From Flavobacterium sp. JAS (GTDB lineage: Bacteria; Bacteroidota; Bacteroidia; Flavobacteriales; Flavobacteriaceae), in NCBI RefSeq assembly GCF_020991455.1, contig NZ_JAJMOX010000001.1, forward strand, positions 62,001 to 126,000: a DNA stretch of 64,000 nt. Reading direction: 5' to 3'. Below are positions 44,602 to 53,829 of this stretch, piece by piece (the first letter of the stretch is position 1; every line of letters starts with the position of its first letter). The position numbers and the translations under genes are program-made. The notes under the pieces are model-generated. The model did no database searches, was not told the DNA's origin, and saw nothing but the letters and a program-made list of their open reading frames with translations.

Positions 44602-45861
44602 ATGAAAACGAGTAAATTAACAGTAGGATTGGTGTTTTTGACCTTTTTTGTTATTTCTTTTCTGACTAACATTATGGGACCATTAATTCCGGATATTATC
44701 AATAGTTACCATTTATCGCTTGGTATGGTTGGTTTTCTTCCGTTTTCATTTTTTGCTGCTTATGGCGTGATGTCGACTTCAGCAGGAGTTTTGCTCGAAA
44801 AATACAGAGAGAAAAAAGTGATGGCATTTTCGTTTCTGATAGCCGCATTAGGTTCGTTGTTATTCGGTTTGTTTCCGTATTATTCTATGGCACTGGTTTC
44901 CTTGTTTTTAATCGGAATTGGAATGGCGGCTTTGCAAGTAGCAATTAATCCGTTGTTGCGAGTTTCAGGAGGCGAAGAACATTTTGCGTTCAACTCTGTA
45001 ATGGCGCAATTATTCTTTGGGTTAGCTTCTTTTTTAAGTCCGTTGGTTTATAGTTACTTGGTAACCAACATCAAACACGATCAGAAAAATTCAAATGAGT
45101 TTCTGGAAATCTTATCAAAACTAGTTCCTGCAAATCTAAATTGGGTTTCTCTATATTGGATTTTTGCCATAACAGCACTTGCCATGGTTCTTATTATTCT
45201 GCTTTTTAAGTTCCCAAAATTTGAATTAGACGAAACCGAAAAAGCAGGAACATGGAGCGTTTACAAAGATTTGCTTAAAAACAAAACGGTGCTTTTATTC
45301 TTCTTCGGAACTTTTGCCTACGTAGGAACGGAGCAAGGAATCGCCAATTGGATGTCGAAATTTCTAAGTGATTATCACGGTTATTCTCCTCAAACTGTTG
45401 GTGCCGAAGCCGTGGCCTATTTCTGGGGACTTTTGACCGCGGGATGTCTTTTAGGTTTGGTTTTGCTTAAATTTCTAGACAGCCGAAAAGTACTTATTCT
45501 ATTTGCAGCTGGGGCAATTATTCTTCTAACACTTGCCTTATTTGGTTCGGCAGAAATTTCGCTTTATGCGTTTCCGCTTTCTGGTTTTGCCCTTTCAGTA
45601 ATGTGGTCTGTCGTTTTTTCATTGGCATTAAACTCTCTTAAAAATAATCATGGCGCTTTCTCTGGTATTTTATGTACCGGAATTGTTGGCGGAGCTGTGA
45701 TGTCATTAATCATTGGGAAACTAGGCGATATAATTGGGCTTCAATATGCAATGACCACCTTGTATATTACACTCGGATACATCCTGAGCATTGGTTTTTG
45801 GGCCAAGCCTTTAGTCAACAATGCCACAATAAATTTAAAGAAAACAAAAGAAAATCAATAA
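44602..45861 (+). CDS. MFS sugar permease, FucP-like
   Basis: A 419-residue 12-helix permease (MKTSKLTVGLVFLTFFVISF LTNIMGP). Features LLEKYREKKVMAFSFLIAALG (loop 2-3) and NPLLRVSGGEEHFAFNSVMA match the fucose/glucose-type MFS (FHS) family. It has no strict substrate signature. It lies 136 bases after the GH2 gene and 18 bases before the ROK gene, so it likely imports the monosaccharide released by the GH2 enzyme across the inner membrane. Confidence 0.88.
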   Translation: MKTSKLTVGLVFLTFFVISFLTNIMGPLIPDIINSYHLSLGMVGFLPFSFFAAYGVMSTSAGVLLEKYREKKVMAFSFLIAALGSLLFGLFPYYSMALVSLFLIGIGMAALQVAINPLLRVSGGEEHFAFNSVMAQLFFGLASFLSPLVYSYLVTNIKHDQKNSNEFLEILSKLVPANLNWVSLYWIFAITALAMVLIILLFKFPKFELDETEKAGTWSVYKDLLKNKTVLLFFFGTFAYVGTEQGIANWMSKFLSDYHGYSPQTVGAEAVAYFWGLLTAGCLLGLVLLKFLDSRKVLILFAAGAIILLTLALFGSAEISLYAFPLSGFALSVMWSVVFSLALNSLKNNHGAFSGILCTGIVGGAVMSLIIGKLGDIIGLQYAMTTLYITLGYILSIGFWAKPLVNNATINLKKTKENQ

Positions 45862-45879
45862 TTATATAAAGTTTTAAAA

Positions 45880-46737
45880 ATGTCGGAAAGAAAGATCATA
45901 GGCGTTGACATGGGAGGGACAAAAATCCACACTAGCCTTATTTTAGGAAAAGAAATAATCTCCGAATGTGTAGTAGATACACCCGCCAAAGAATCTGAAA
46001 AAGTAGTTTTAGACAGATTGATACATGCCATAGAACAAGTTTATCAGCCCGGTTGCGAAGGTATTGGTATTGGCGTACCAAGTGTAGTAGATTGGAAAGA
46101 AGGAATTGTATATGATGTTGTTGCCATCCCATCCTGGAAAGAAGTTCACGTGAAAAAAATACTTGAAGAGCACTTCAAAATTCCGGTGTATGTCAATAAC
46201 GATTCGAACTGTTTTGCTTTAGGCGAAAATTTCTTTGGAAAAGGAACTGACTCTGCAAATTTTGTGGCAGTAACTATAGGAACCGGTCTTGGAAGCGGAA
46301 TCATTATCGAAAATAAATTATATCAAGGAGTAAATACGGGAGCCGGCGAAATAGGAAGTATCTCTTATAAAGACGGAATTATTGAGCAATATTGTGCCAG
46401 CGAGTTTTTTATTTCCCGCGGATTAGACGGAGAAAAAGTCTATCTCGAAGCTAAAAAAGGAGATCCACAAGCCTTAGAAATTTTTAAGGAATATGGTAAA
46501 AATCTCTCTCAGGTTATCAAAATAGTTTTATACGCCTACGACCCCGAAATCATAATTCTGGGAGGTTCTATAAGTAATGCTTATGAATTTTTTATTGATG
46601 CGGTTTGGGAAGGTCTTCATGATTTTATGTTTCCTGTTGAGCTAAAAAAACTCAGAATTGAGAATTCAGAACTTAAAAACAGTGCCGTTTTGGGTGCTGC
46701 TGCATTAGTATACAATTTTAACCTCGAAACGGTTTAG
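45880..46737 (+). CDS. ROK family sugar kinase, zinc motif missing
   Basis: A 285-residue ROK protein. The nucleotide-binding segment GVDMGGTKIHTSLI is at the start, the catalytic Asp108 in NNDSNCFALGENFFGKG, and IGTGLGSGIII near 131-141. The usual ROK zinc ligands are lost: GAGEIGS has Ser160 instead of the ExGH His, and the CxCGxxGCxE run is replaced by SYKDGIIEQYCASEFF. No helix-turn-helix domain, so it is a kinase rather than NagC-type repressor. Probable role: phosphorylate the imported sugar (glucosamine, glucose or a relative). Confidence 0.85.
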   Translation: MSERKIIGVDMGGTKIHTSLILGKEIISECVVDTPAKESEKVVLDRLIHAIEQVYQPGCEGIGIGVPSVVDWKEGIVYDVVAIPSWKEVHVKKILEEHFKIPVYVNNDSNCFALGENFFGKGTDSANFVAVTIGTGLGSGIIIENKLYQGVNTGAGEIGSISYKDGIIEQYCASEFFISRGLDGEKVYLEAKKGDPQALEIFKEYGKNLSQVIKIVLYAYDPEIIILGGSISNAYEFFIDAVWEGLHDFMFPVELKKLRIENSELKNSAVLGAAALVYNFNLETV

Positions 46738-46817
46738 TTTCAACCAAAAGTATTTATAACCACATTAAAAAAAATAACTAAACAAAAACCAAAATTATTA
46801 ACCAAAAAAATATTACG

Positions 46818-49800
46818 ATGAAAAATAGTCTACAAAAAGGCTTAATGGTTATTATAACCATGCTATGTACTAGTTGGATGTATTCGCAAGATGTGTCCGG
46901 GCTGGTTTCAGATTCTAATGGCCCGCTTCCTGGCGTTTCAATATTAGTAAAGGGAAGTAAAAACGAGGCTCAAACTGATTTTGACGGTAGATTTACGATT
47001 AAAAACGTAAACAAAAGTGCGGTATTGATTTTTAGCTACATCGGTCTTAAAAATCAGGAAGTAAATGTTGACGGACGAACTAAGATAAATGTAGTATTGG
47101 CTCAGGACCGCAGCGAACTAAACGAAGTTGTAGTCGTGGGTTACGGAACTTCAAAAAAGAAAGATTTAACGGGAGCTGTAGACGTGCTTTCGTCAAAAGA
47201 TTTTGATGGAGTTTCAAATACATCGCCAGCTTTATTGCTAAGGGGTAAAGTTGCCGGAGTACAAATTACGCAAACAAGCGGAGAACCAGGTTCTGCAGTT
47301 ACGATTCGGGTTCGTGGTTCCTCTTCTGTTCGTTCCGGAAATGGACCTTTAATTGTAGTTGATGGAGTTCCGTTAAGTGGAGGAGATGTATCTGCAGAAG
47401 GAGCTGATTTATTAGGAACTTCTTCAGCAAAAAATCCTTTAAACTTTATAAACGAAGCCGATATCGAATCTATTTCTGTTCTAAAAGATGCTTCTTCTAC
47501 AGCAATTTATGGCGCACGTGGAGCAAATGGAGTAATCGTAATTACAACCAAAAAAGGAAAATCTAACGTTCCTGAATTCAACTTTAGCACCTCAACACAG
47601 TTTAGTACAAAAGCAGGAAATTTTAATGTAATGAATCCTGATCAGTTTGTTGCAGCAAGCAAAGCAGCCGGTGTACCATCTATTCCTGCGGATCCTGTTG
47701 CAGGAACTCCGGCAATTAATAACCAAGATTACGGGGGAAGAAATTACAATTGGGAAGATGCTGTATTGCAGAGGGGAGTAGCGGTAAACAATAATTTATC
47801 TTTTAATTCGTCAAGCGAAAATTCGAGCACCAGAGTATCTTTTTCTACCAGTAATAACAAGGGAATTGTAAAAAATACAGGATTAGACAAATACACGATT
47901 TCGTTTTTCAACTCAAACAATTTCTTTGATAAAATATTAAAAGTAGATACAAAATTGCTTTATGCAAGTATAAACGACCAGACGACTTTAATAACAAATA
48001 ATGCGAGTTACATTGGGAACGTTATTGGATCTGCTTTATATTGGAATCCGACAAGACCAATTTACAACGCCGATGGACATTATAATGTGGTAAGCGAAAC
48101 GTATTTAAATCCGGTACAACTACTGGATTCTTATAAAGATTACACCAATACCAATAAATTATTAGGAAGTATTAATGCCGTACTTAGGTTGGGAAATCAC
48201 TTTAAATATAATTTCTTATTTGGCGTAGAAACTTCAAATTCTACCAGAAAAAGTCAAATTTTACCAACGATGCAAATTCAGGGAGATGCGTTTTTTGGTG
48301 CAGTTCCCGGATCAGATCCTGCGATTACAAAATACGGTACAGCGTCTATTCAGGGACTTAGTAATTTCAATAAAACCTTCGAAAACAACTTAAATTATAC
48401 CAATAAATTTGGAGATAATTTTAACCTGAATGCTTTAGTTGGATATTCCTATTATTACTATCTGGCGAGTGGTTTTCTAACTTCAGGAAAAGGATATGAC
48501 CCGGCTCAAACCAATTTAATAGATAATATCGAAGGCGGACTTCAAAATGAATTTAGAACCAGTTCTTTTAAAAATGCTTCTGAATTGCAATCTTTTTATG
48601 CCAGAGCCGATGCTACTTTTTTCAAACAATATGTAATTACGGCCACCGTTCGTACAGATGGATCTACAAAATTGGGAGCGAACAATAAATACGGAACGTT
48701 TCCGTCTATTGGTTTTGCTGACAATTTATTTCAGGATAAAGATGGAATTCTGAATAACTTGAAAATTAGAGGAAACTGGGGTATTACAGGAAATCAGGAA
48801 TTTGCTCCAAACTCCGCTATCGGAAGAGCGAGTTATGGCAATAATGGAACTTTAAATATTGATACGAATGCCAATGATAATCTGAAATGGGAAACTACAG
48901 AATCATGGGGAATTGGAACAGATTTCACTTTATTAAAATACAGATTAACAGGGACGGTAGATTACTTTTACAGAAACACAAAGGATTTAATTTTCCCTGT
49001 TCCGCAAGCGTCAACGCAGCCGGGACCAAATACGCCGCGTAACAAAAACTTACCTGGAAACTTAATCAATCAGGGAGTTGAGGTTAGTTTGGATTATAAA
49101 ATAATTGAGACTGAAAATGTTTCTTGGGAAATTGGTGCCAATGCTTCTTTCCTTAAAAACGAAATGAAAAACTTTAGCGGAACTGTTGGAACCGGAGGTT
49201 TAAACGGACAAGGATTAGACGGTGCTTATACACAAGTAATCACGAATAACAAACCGCTTTATTCGTATTATTTATATGATTTTAAGGGATATGATGCCAG
49301 CGGAAATTCTATTTATACAAATGCCGCTGGAGCACCAGCCGGACTCGGAGACGCTTCTAAACAATTACTGAATAAACAGCCATTACCAAAAATAAATTAT
49401 GGTTTTTCGTCAACTTTTAAATACAAAGGTTTTGATGCTGTAGTTTCGTTCTACGGAGTTGCAGGAAATTATATTTATGATAATACACAAAATGCTTATT
49501 TCTTTAAAGGAGCTTTTTTAGGAGGAAGAAATGTTACTGAAAAAGCAGCTTATTCTGAGCAGGCACAAGGAGATCCAAACTCGCCTTCGACTAAATTTTT
49601 GCAAAAAGGAGACTTCTTAAGAATGGGAGAATTAACCTTTGGATACACTTTTACAGGAGCTTTAATCGAAAGAATGAAATGCAAAAATGTGCGTATTTAT
49701 GCAAACGGTTCAAACCTGTTATTGTTTACAAATTATACCGGATTTGACCCCGAAGTAGATATTAACAAACAAGTTAACGGAGTTCCTTCTGCAGGTATGG

Positions 49801-49859
49801 ATTATCTGGCTTACCCAAGATCAAAAGGAATTGCTTTTGGACTTAACGTAACATTTTAA
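46818..49859 (+). CDS. SusC/RagA family TonB-dependent outer membrane transporter
   Basis: A 1013-residue receptor. Signal peptide (WMYSQ), CarboxypepD-reg-like beta-sandwich (SDSNGPLPGVSILVKGSKNE), the SusC TonB-box-adjacent ELNEVVVVGYGTSKKKDLTG, plug with RVRGSSSVRSGNGPLIVVDG and VLKDASSTAIYGARGANGVI, and a beta-barrel ending IAFGLNVTF. With the SusD lipoprotein it forms the high-affinity oligosaccharide uptake channel. Eighty bases separate it from the ROK gene, with no clear terminator between. Confidence 0.96.
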   Translation: MKNSLQKGLMVIITMLCTSWMYSQDVSGLVSDSNGPLPGVSILVKGSKNEAQTDFDGRFTIKNVNKSAVLIFSYIGLKNQEVNVDGRTKINVVLAQDRSELNEVVVVGYGTSKKKDLTGAVDVLSSKDFDGVSNTSPALLLRGKVAGVQITQTSGEPGSAVTIRVRGSSSVRSGNGPLIVVDGVPLSGGDVSAEGADLLGTSSAKNPLNFINEADIESISVLKDASSTAIYGARGANGVIVITTKKGKSNVPEFNFSTSTQFSTKAGNFNVMNPDQFVAASKAAGVPSIPADPVAGTPAINNQDYGGRNYNWEDAVLQRGVAVNNNLSFNSSSENSSTRVSFSTSNNKGIVKNTGLDKYTISFFNSNNFFDKILKVDTKLLYASINDQTTLITNNASYIGNVIGSALYWNPTRPIYNADGHYNVVSETYLNPVQLLDSYKDYTNTNKLLGSINAVLRLGNHFKYNFLFGVETSNSTRKSQILPTMQIQGDAFFGAVPGSDPAITKYGTASIQGLSNFNKTFENNLNYTNKFGDNFNLNALVGYSYYYYLASGFLTSGKGYDPAQTNLIDNIEGGLQNEFRTSSFKNASELQSFYARADATFFKQYVITATVRTDGSTKLGANNKYGTFPSIGFADNLFQDKDGILNNLKIRGNWGITGNQEFAPNSAIGRASYGNNGTLNIDTNANDNLKWETTESWGIGTDFTLLKYRLTGTVDYFYRNTKDLIFPVPQASTQPGPNTPRNKNLPGNLINQGVEVSLDYKIIETENVSWEIGANASFLKNEMKNFSGTVGTGGLNGQGLDGAYTQVITNNKPLYSYYLYDFKGYDASGNSIYTNAAGAPAGLGDASKQLLNKQPLPKINYGFSSTFKYKGFDAVVSFYGVAGNYIYDNTQNAYFFKGAFLGGRNVTEKAAYSEQAQGDPNSPSTKFLQKGDFLRMGELTFGYTFTGALIERMKCKNVRIYANGSNLLLFTNYTGFDPEVDINKQVNGVPSAGMDYLAYPRSKGIAFGLNVTF

Positions 49860-49870
49860 TTTTAAAAACT

Positions 49871-51430
49871 ATGAAAACTATCAATATTATAAAAAGTATC
49901 TTTTTCGTAAGTACACTAATTTTAAGTGTTAGCTGTACGAACTTGAATGAAGAAGTTTTAGACGGAATCCCTACCGGAGGAGAAAATACTCCTGTAAATA
50001 CAGCTGCTTTGTTACATACTGCTTATCAGGGATTAAGAAATTTTCAGGCTCAGGAACAAATGCATACATTAAACGAAATGTCTACAGATGCATTAGTTGG
50101 TCCAACACGTGGAGGAGATTGGGATGATAACGGTACCTGGAGACAATTTCATACCCTGACCTGGACGCCGGATAATGTCGAGATCAGGAATGCCTGGAAC
50201 AGTTTATTGGCAAGTGTGTACGATTGTAATACGATTATCGAAAACTCTAAAGATGCTTCAGAGATTGTTCAGGCCCGTTTTTTAAGAGCTTTCTATTATT
50301 ATAATGTTTTGGATCTATACGGACAAACTCCTTATAGACAAGCAGGAACTCCATTAACAAGTGATCCTAAAGTATGGACAAGAGCTCAGGCAACTGATTT
50401 TGTACTTAGCGAATTAGAAGCGATTCAGCCAGATTTACCAGCTCGTATTGCAGGAGATGCAAGTATAGTAAATGCAGATGCAGGTCATTTTTTATTAGCT
50501 AAAATTTATTTGAATCTTGGTGTTTTCAAAGCAGCAAATCCTGCTGGGCCATACACTTTTGAAGTCGCAAATATGAACAAAGTTATTGCTCATATAGAAG
50601 CCATACAAAGTAGTTTAGCCCATTCTTATTGGGATAATTTTACACCGGACAATAACAATTCGCCTGAGATTTTATTCTCTTCAAAAAATGTATTAGGAGA
50701 CGGAGGATCTCTTGGAGATTACTGGAGATACGGAATGCATTACAACCAAACGCCAGACGGTTATAATGGATTTTGTACGGTAGGAGAATATTATGATCGT
50801 TTTAATGTGGCAGATGATCGTCTTCAGCATTCAACACCCGAAATTATTGCTCATTTTGGAAACCCAATCGGATTTCAATACGGACAAATGTATGCTCCCG
50901 AAACTACAGATGAGGTTACAGGCGCAATCACGCCCGGAGGAACAATTCCGTTAAAAGACAGAAACGGAAATCCGTTATTCTTTACCAAAGAAGTGACCTT
51001 AATTCTTTCAGGACCAACTATTGAAACAGCCGGAATTAGAACTCAAAAATACCAGCCGGATGTTAATAATCTTGATCATCCGGAAAATGACTTTATCTTA
51101 ATGCGTTATGCCGATGCTTTGTTAATGGAAGCCGAAGCAATTCTTAGAGGAGGAGCTGCATCAGGTAATGGTTCTGCTCAGGATATTATGGATAAAATTG
51201 CAGTAAGAACAGGTGTTCCTGCGCCAACGGCTACTTTAGAAAATTTATATGCCGAAAGAGGCAGAGAATTATGGTGGGAAGGATGGAGAAGAAATGATAT
51301 GATTCGTTTTGGAACTTTTCTGGGAGCCAGAGAATTAAAAAAGAACGTTTCACCAGAGAAATATTTATTGTATTGTCTTCCGTCAGATGCTTTATTTAAT
51401 TTGAATTTAAAGCAGAATCCGGGATACTAA
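49871..51430 (+). CDS. RagB/SusD family nutrient-binding lipoprotein
   Basis: A 519-residue outer membrane lipoprotein (lipobox LSVSCTN). SusD helical TPR-like core is visible: RFLRAFYYYNVLDLYGQTPY near 136 and EAEAILRGGAASGNG before the C-terminal RGRELWWEGWRRNDMIRFG and the typical final LKQNPGY. It works as the lid on the SusC channel 11 bases upstream. Length is normal. Confidence 0.95.
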   Translation: MKTINIIKSIFFVSTLILSVSCTNLNEEVLDGIPTGGENTPVNTAALLHTAYQGLRNFQAQEQMHTLNEMSTDALVGPTRGGDWDDNGTWRQFHTLTWTPDNVEIRNAWNSLLASVYDCNTIIENSKDASEIVQARFLRAFYYYNVLDLYGQTPYRQAGTPLTSDPKVWTRAQATDFVLSELEAIQPDLPARIAGDASIVNADAGHFLLAKIYLNLGVFKAANPAGPYTFEVANMNKVIAHIEAIQSSLAHSYWDNFTPDNNNSPEILFSSKNVLGDGGSLGDYWRYGMHYNQTPDGYNGFCTVGEYYDRFNVADDRLQHSTPEIIAHFGNPIGFQYGQMYAPETTDEVTGAITPGGTIPLKDRNGNPLFFTKEVTLILSGPTIETAGIRTQKYQPDVNNLDHPENDFILMRYADALLMEAEAILRGGAASGNGSAQDIMDKIAVRTGVPAPTATLENLYAERGRELWWEGWRRNDMIRFGTFLGARELKKNVSPEKYLLYCLPSDALFNLNLKQNPGY

Positions 51431-51450
51431 ACACAAATTTTCATGTTTAG

Positions 51451-51502
51451 CAAATTCGATATGCAAATTCCTAATGGCAAAGGTTTTTGTATATCGAATT
51501 TG
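51451..51502. repeat. Inverted repeat after the SusD gene
   Basis: CAAATTCGATAT (51451-51462) and ATATCGAATTTG (51491-51502) are perfect complements 28 bases apart. The outer AAACACAAATT/AATTTGTGTTT (51429-51439, 51498-51508) can also pair. It lacks a T run, so its role as terminator is uncertain. Confidence 0.6.
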
Positions 51503-51534
51503 TGTTTACACAAACGAGAATTAAATGCTGCGAA

Positions 51535-52284
51535 TTAATTTTTAGGCTCCATTTTTATTTTTTTGAACATCTCATTTTTAGCGTACAAAAAATCCATTGT
51601 AGTTAATACATTATTGTTTTCTAAAAGGTTTTTAGATTTTGGATCTGCATCGCAGAAGTCCAGAAAAAGTTCAACTTCTTCGGGAGGTAATTTTAAATCC
51701 TTGGTAAAAAAAGTGGAAGGAATTGATGCTGTTACGAGTTTTTTGAAAACAGTTTGTTCCGTTTTCTTTTTTAGTTCTTTGTCTTTATCTTTTTTGAATA
51801 AATTTATAAGCCCTGTTCCCATTCGGCCGAAGTCCGCACCATTTGTAATTGTTCCGTTGTAAACGCCAGTATATTTTTGAAGAGATAAGGCATCTTTTGT
51901 GAGCTTTATGTCGTCCAAATCTTGTTGAGAAATCTTAAAAGGATTAAGTTTTATAGAAGTGACTACTACTTCGTCCAGTTCTTCGGGCCTGATAATCATA
52001 TTTACTATAAGATTATTTTTAGCAATATCTTCAGGTGTTATTTTTAATCTTGTAAAAAAGTAATCTTTAGAAAAAAACAGTAAACTATCTTTAGCTTTAA
52101 CCAAAATTGAAAACTCTCCTAAATAATCTGTTGTTGTGCTGGTTTTCGCTGTTTTATTGATAACCTCTACTTTTTTAATAGGATAGTTATTAGACAGGAC
52201 TTTTCCGTGAAGTAATTTTTCAGTTTGAGAAATAGAAAGCTGATAGGTTAAAAAAGAAATTGTGGTAAGTAATTTTACTTTCAT
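51535..52284 (-). CDS. CarboxypepD regulatory-like domain protein, paralog A
   Basis: A 249-residue exported protein. After signal peptide MKVKLLTTISFLTYQLSISQ comes a beta-sandwich resembling the carboxypeptidase regulatory-like domain (HGKVLSNNYPIKKVEVINKT ... EELDEVVVT, as at the start of TonB receptors), followed by an alpha-helical part ending FCDADPKSKNLLENNNVL...FLYAKNEMFKK. The first 24 residues are identical to paralog B just upstream. No barrel or plug follows. Function unknown. Confidence 0.78.
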   Translation of the reverse strand: MKVKLLTTISFLTYQLSISQTEKLLHGKVLSNNYPIKKVEVINKTAKTSTTTDYLGEFSILVKAKDSLLFFSKDYFFTRLKITPEDIAKNNLIVNMIIRPEELDEVVVTSIKLNPFKISQQDLDDIKLTKDALSLQKYTGVYNGTITNGADFGRMGTGLINLFKKDKDKELKKKTEQTVFKKLVTASIPSTFFTKDLKLPPEEVELFLDFCDADPKSKNLLENNNVLTTMDFLYAKNEMFKKIKMEPKN

Positions 52285-52295
52285 TTACTTGTTTT

Positions 52296-53018
52296 TTAGT
52301 TTTTACTTGTGGAATTCAATTTTTTAAACTCATCATTTTTGATATACAAAAAATCCATTGTAGCTAAAATGTTTGGATGTTCCAGAAGCAATTTAGATTT
52401 TGGATCAGCATCGCAGAATTCAATAAAAAGATCTTTTTCTTCGGGTTTTATTTTTAGATTATTGATGAAAAAATCGGGTGGACAAAAAGCAATTACCAGT
52501 TTCTTAAAACGATCGTCGTCAAGTTCGATTGTTTTCTTTTGTTTGCCTTTTAAAGGAAATGAAATTCGAAGAGCTTCTCTAATTGAATTATCACTAACTC
52601 CTGTATTCCAGAATAAATCTTTGGCATTTTTGCTGATTAATACATCTGCAACAGCATCAGCATCGATCTTAACTTTATCGAATTTGGCCTTAGTTATTAC
52701 AACTTCATTTAATTCTTCTGCTTTCGGAATCATATTTACTATAAGATTATTGATTTCGATTTCCTTTTCGGTAATTTTCAACCGTGCGAATAGATAATCT
52801 TTAGAATAAAAAATCAAACTATCTTTTACATTTACCAAAATCGAAAAATCTCCAAATTCATTTGTTTTTGTGCTGGTTTTGGCTGTTTTATTGATTACCT
52901 CAACTTTATTTAGCGGTGTTTTATTAGAAAGAACTTTTCCATGAATTAGTTTTTCTGTTTGAGAAATAGAAAGTTGGTACGTTAAAAAAGAAATCGTGGT
53001 AAGTAATTTTACTTTCAT
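52296..53018 (-). CDS. CarboxypepD regulatory-like domain protein, paralog B
   Basis: A 240-residue paralog of the gene 11 bases downstream. The signal and first 24 residues (MKVKLLTTISFLTYQLSISQ then TEKL) are identical; the sandwich and the tail (FCDADPKSKLLLEHPNILAT, MDFLYIKNDEFKK) are similar; the middle (about residues 115-180) differs strongly. This is a tandem duplication with diversified centre. The two genes are surely co-transcribed. Function unknown. Confidence 0.78.
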   Translation of the reverse strand: MKVKLLTTISFLTYQLSISQTEKLIHGKVLSNKTPLNKVEVINKTAKTSTKTNEFGDFSILVNVKDSLIFYSKDYLFARLKITEKEIEINNLIVNMIPKAEELNEVVITKAKFDKVKIDADAVADVLISKNAKDLFWNTGVSDNSIREALRISFPLKGKQKKTIELDDDRFKKLVIAFCPPDFFINNLKIKPEEKDLFIEFCDADPKSKLLLEHPNILATMDFLYIKNDEFKKLNSTSKN

Positions 53019-53103
53019 CTGGTGGTATTTAGTTGAAAGTAAAATTATTAGAATTGTCTTAACTAAAACTTAGCGAATATGTAAATTCTTGTTAATTATA
53101 AAA

Positions 53104-53769
53104 TTAAAATTTTGCTGCGAATTTTTCTAATTCTCCCTTATTTACTAAAACAGGACCATGACCAAAACAAAGTACTTTTGGTCTTAGCGAAGCCAGTTTT
53201 TTAATTGAATTTCTATTTAATTCCTGATTGCTTGTAAATAAATTAGGAGGTTCATGCAAACCGACAATTGTAGTTAATAGATTCATGTTTGTTATAACAT
53301 CTCCAACGATAAGAACACCATCTGATTCTCTAAAAAAAGATAAATGACCACTCGAATGCCCGGGAGTTTCAATAACAGTAAATCCTGCAATAGTATCGCC
53401 TTCCTTTAATGTTTGTGCTACAGGATATCCTTTACCTGCCCAAAATTTCTTTTGAAATTTTGAAATAATATGATTAGGATTTGGGTATTCAAAAACCACA
53501 TTTCCGTTTTCTGCAGTTGGTTTCTCTAATTCACTACACCAAAGCGGGATATTCAACGTTTCACAAATAATTTTACTGCTTCCCTGATGATCGGCATGAG
53601 CGTGCGTTAATACATGTTTGGTTATTGCTTTATTTTTTAAAGAATTCAAAATGATGCTGCTAGAACTCCTAATTCCGGCATCAATTAATACATCTTCAAC
53701 TAAATAACAATTAATGGCGTTACGAGGGAATAAGGGAATCTGGTAAACATCTTTGGCTATATTCTTCAT
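53104..53769 (-). CDS. MBL fold metallo-hydrolase
   Basis: A 221-residue beta-lactamase-fold hydrolase. Zinc-site motifs: THAHADHQGSS (HxHxDH) near residue 55, ETPGHSSGHLSFF near 135, GDVITN near 155, GHGP near 204. The family covers glyoxalase II-, lactonase- and nuclease-like enzymes; which one is not shown. Start at 53769 (MKNIAKDVYQIPLF). Lies downstream of a Crp-type regulator. Confidence 0.88.
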   Translation of the reverse strand: MKNIAKDVYQIPLFPRNAINCYLVEDVLIDAGIRSSSSIILNSLKNKAITKHVLTHAHADHQGSSKIICETLNIPLWCSELEKPTAENGNVVFEYPNPNHIISKFQKKFWAGKGYPVAQTLKEGDTIAGFTVIETPGHSSGHLSFFRESDGVLIVGDVITNMNLLTTIVGLHEPPNLFTSNQELNRNSIKKLASLRPKVLCFGHGPVLVNKGELEKFAAKF

Positions 53770-53829
53770 CTTTTCAAATTTTATATTTGCAAAGATTTGA
53801 ATTCAGTTATTCAATTCACTTGATAAATG

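Noticed and set aside
52309..52797. 162-codon frame opposite to paralog B
   Set aside because: It is antisense to a well-supported gene and has low-complexity Ser/Phe composition typical of reverse-strand shadows.
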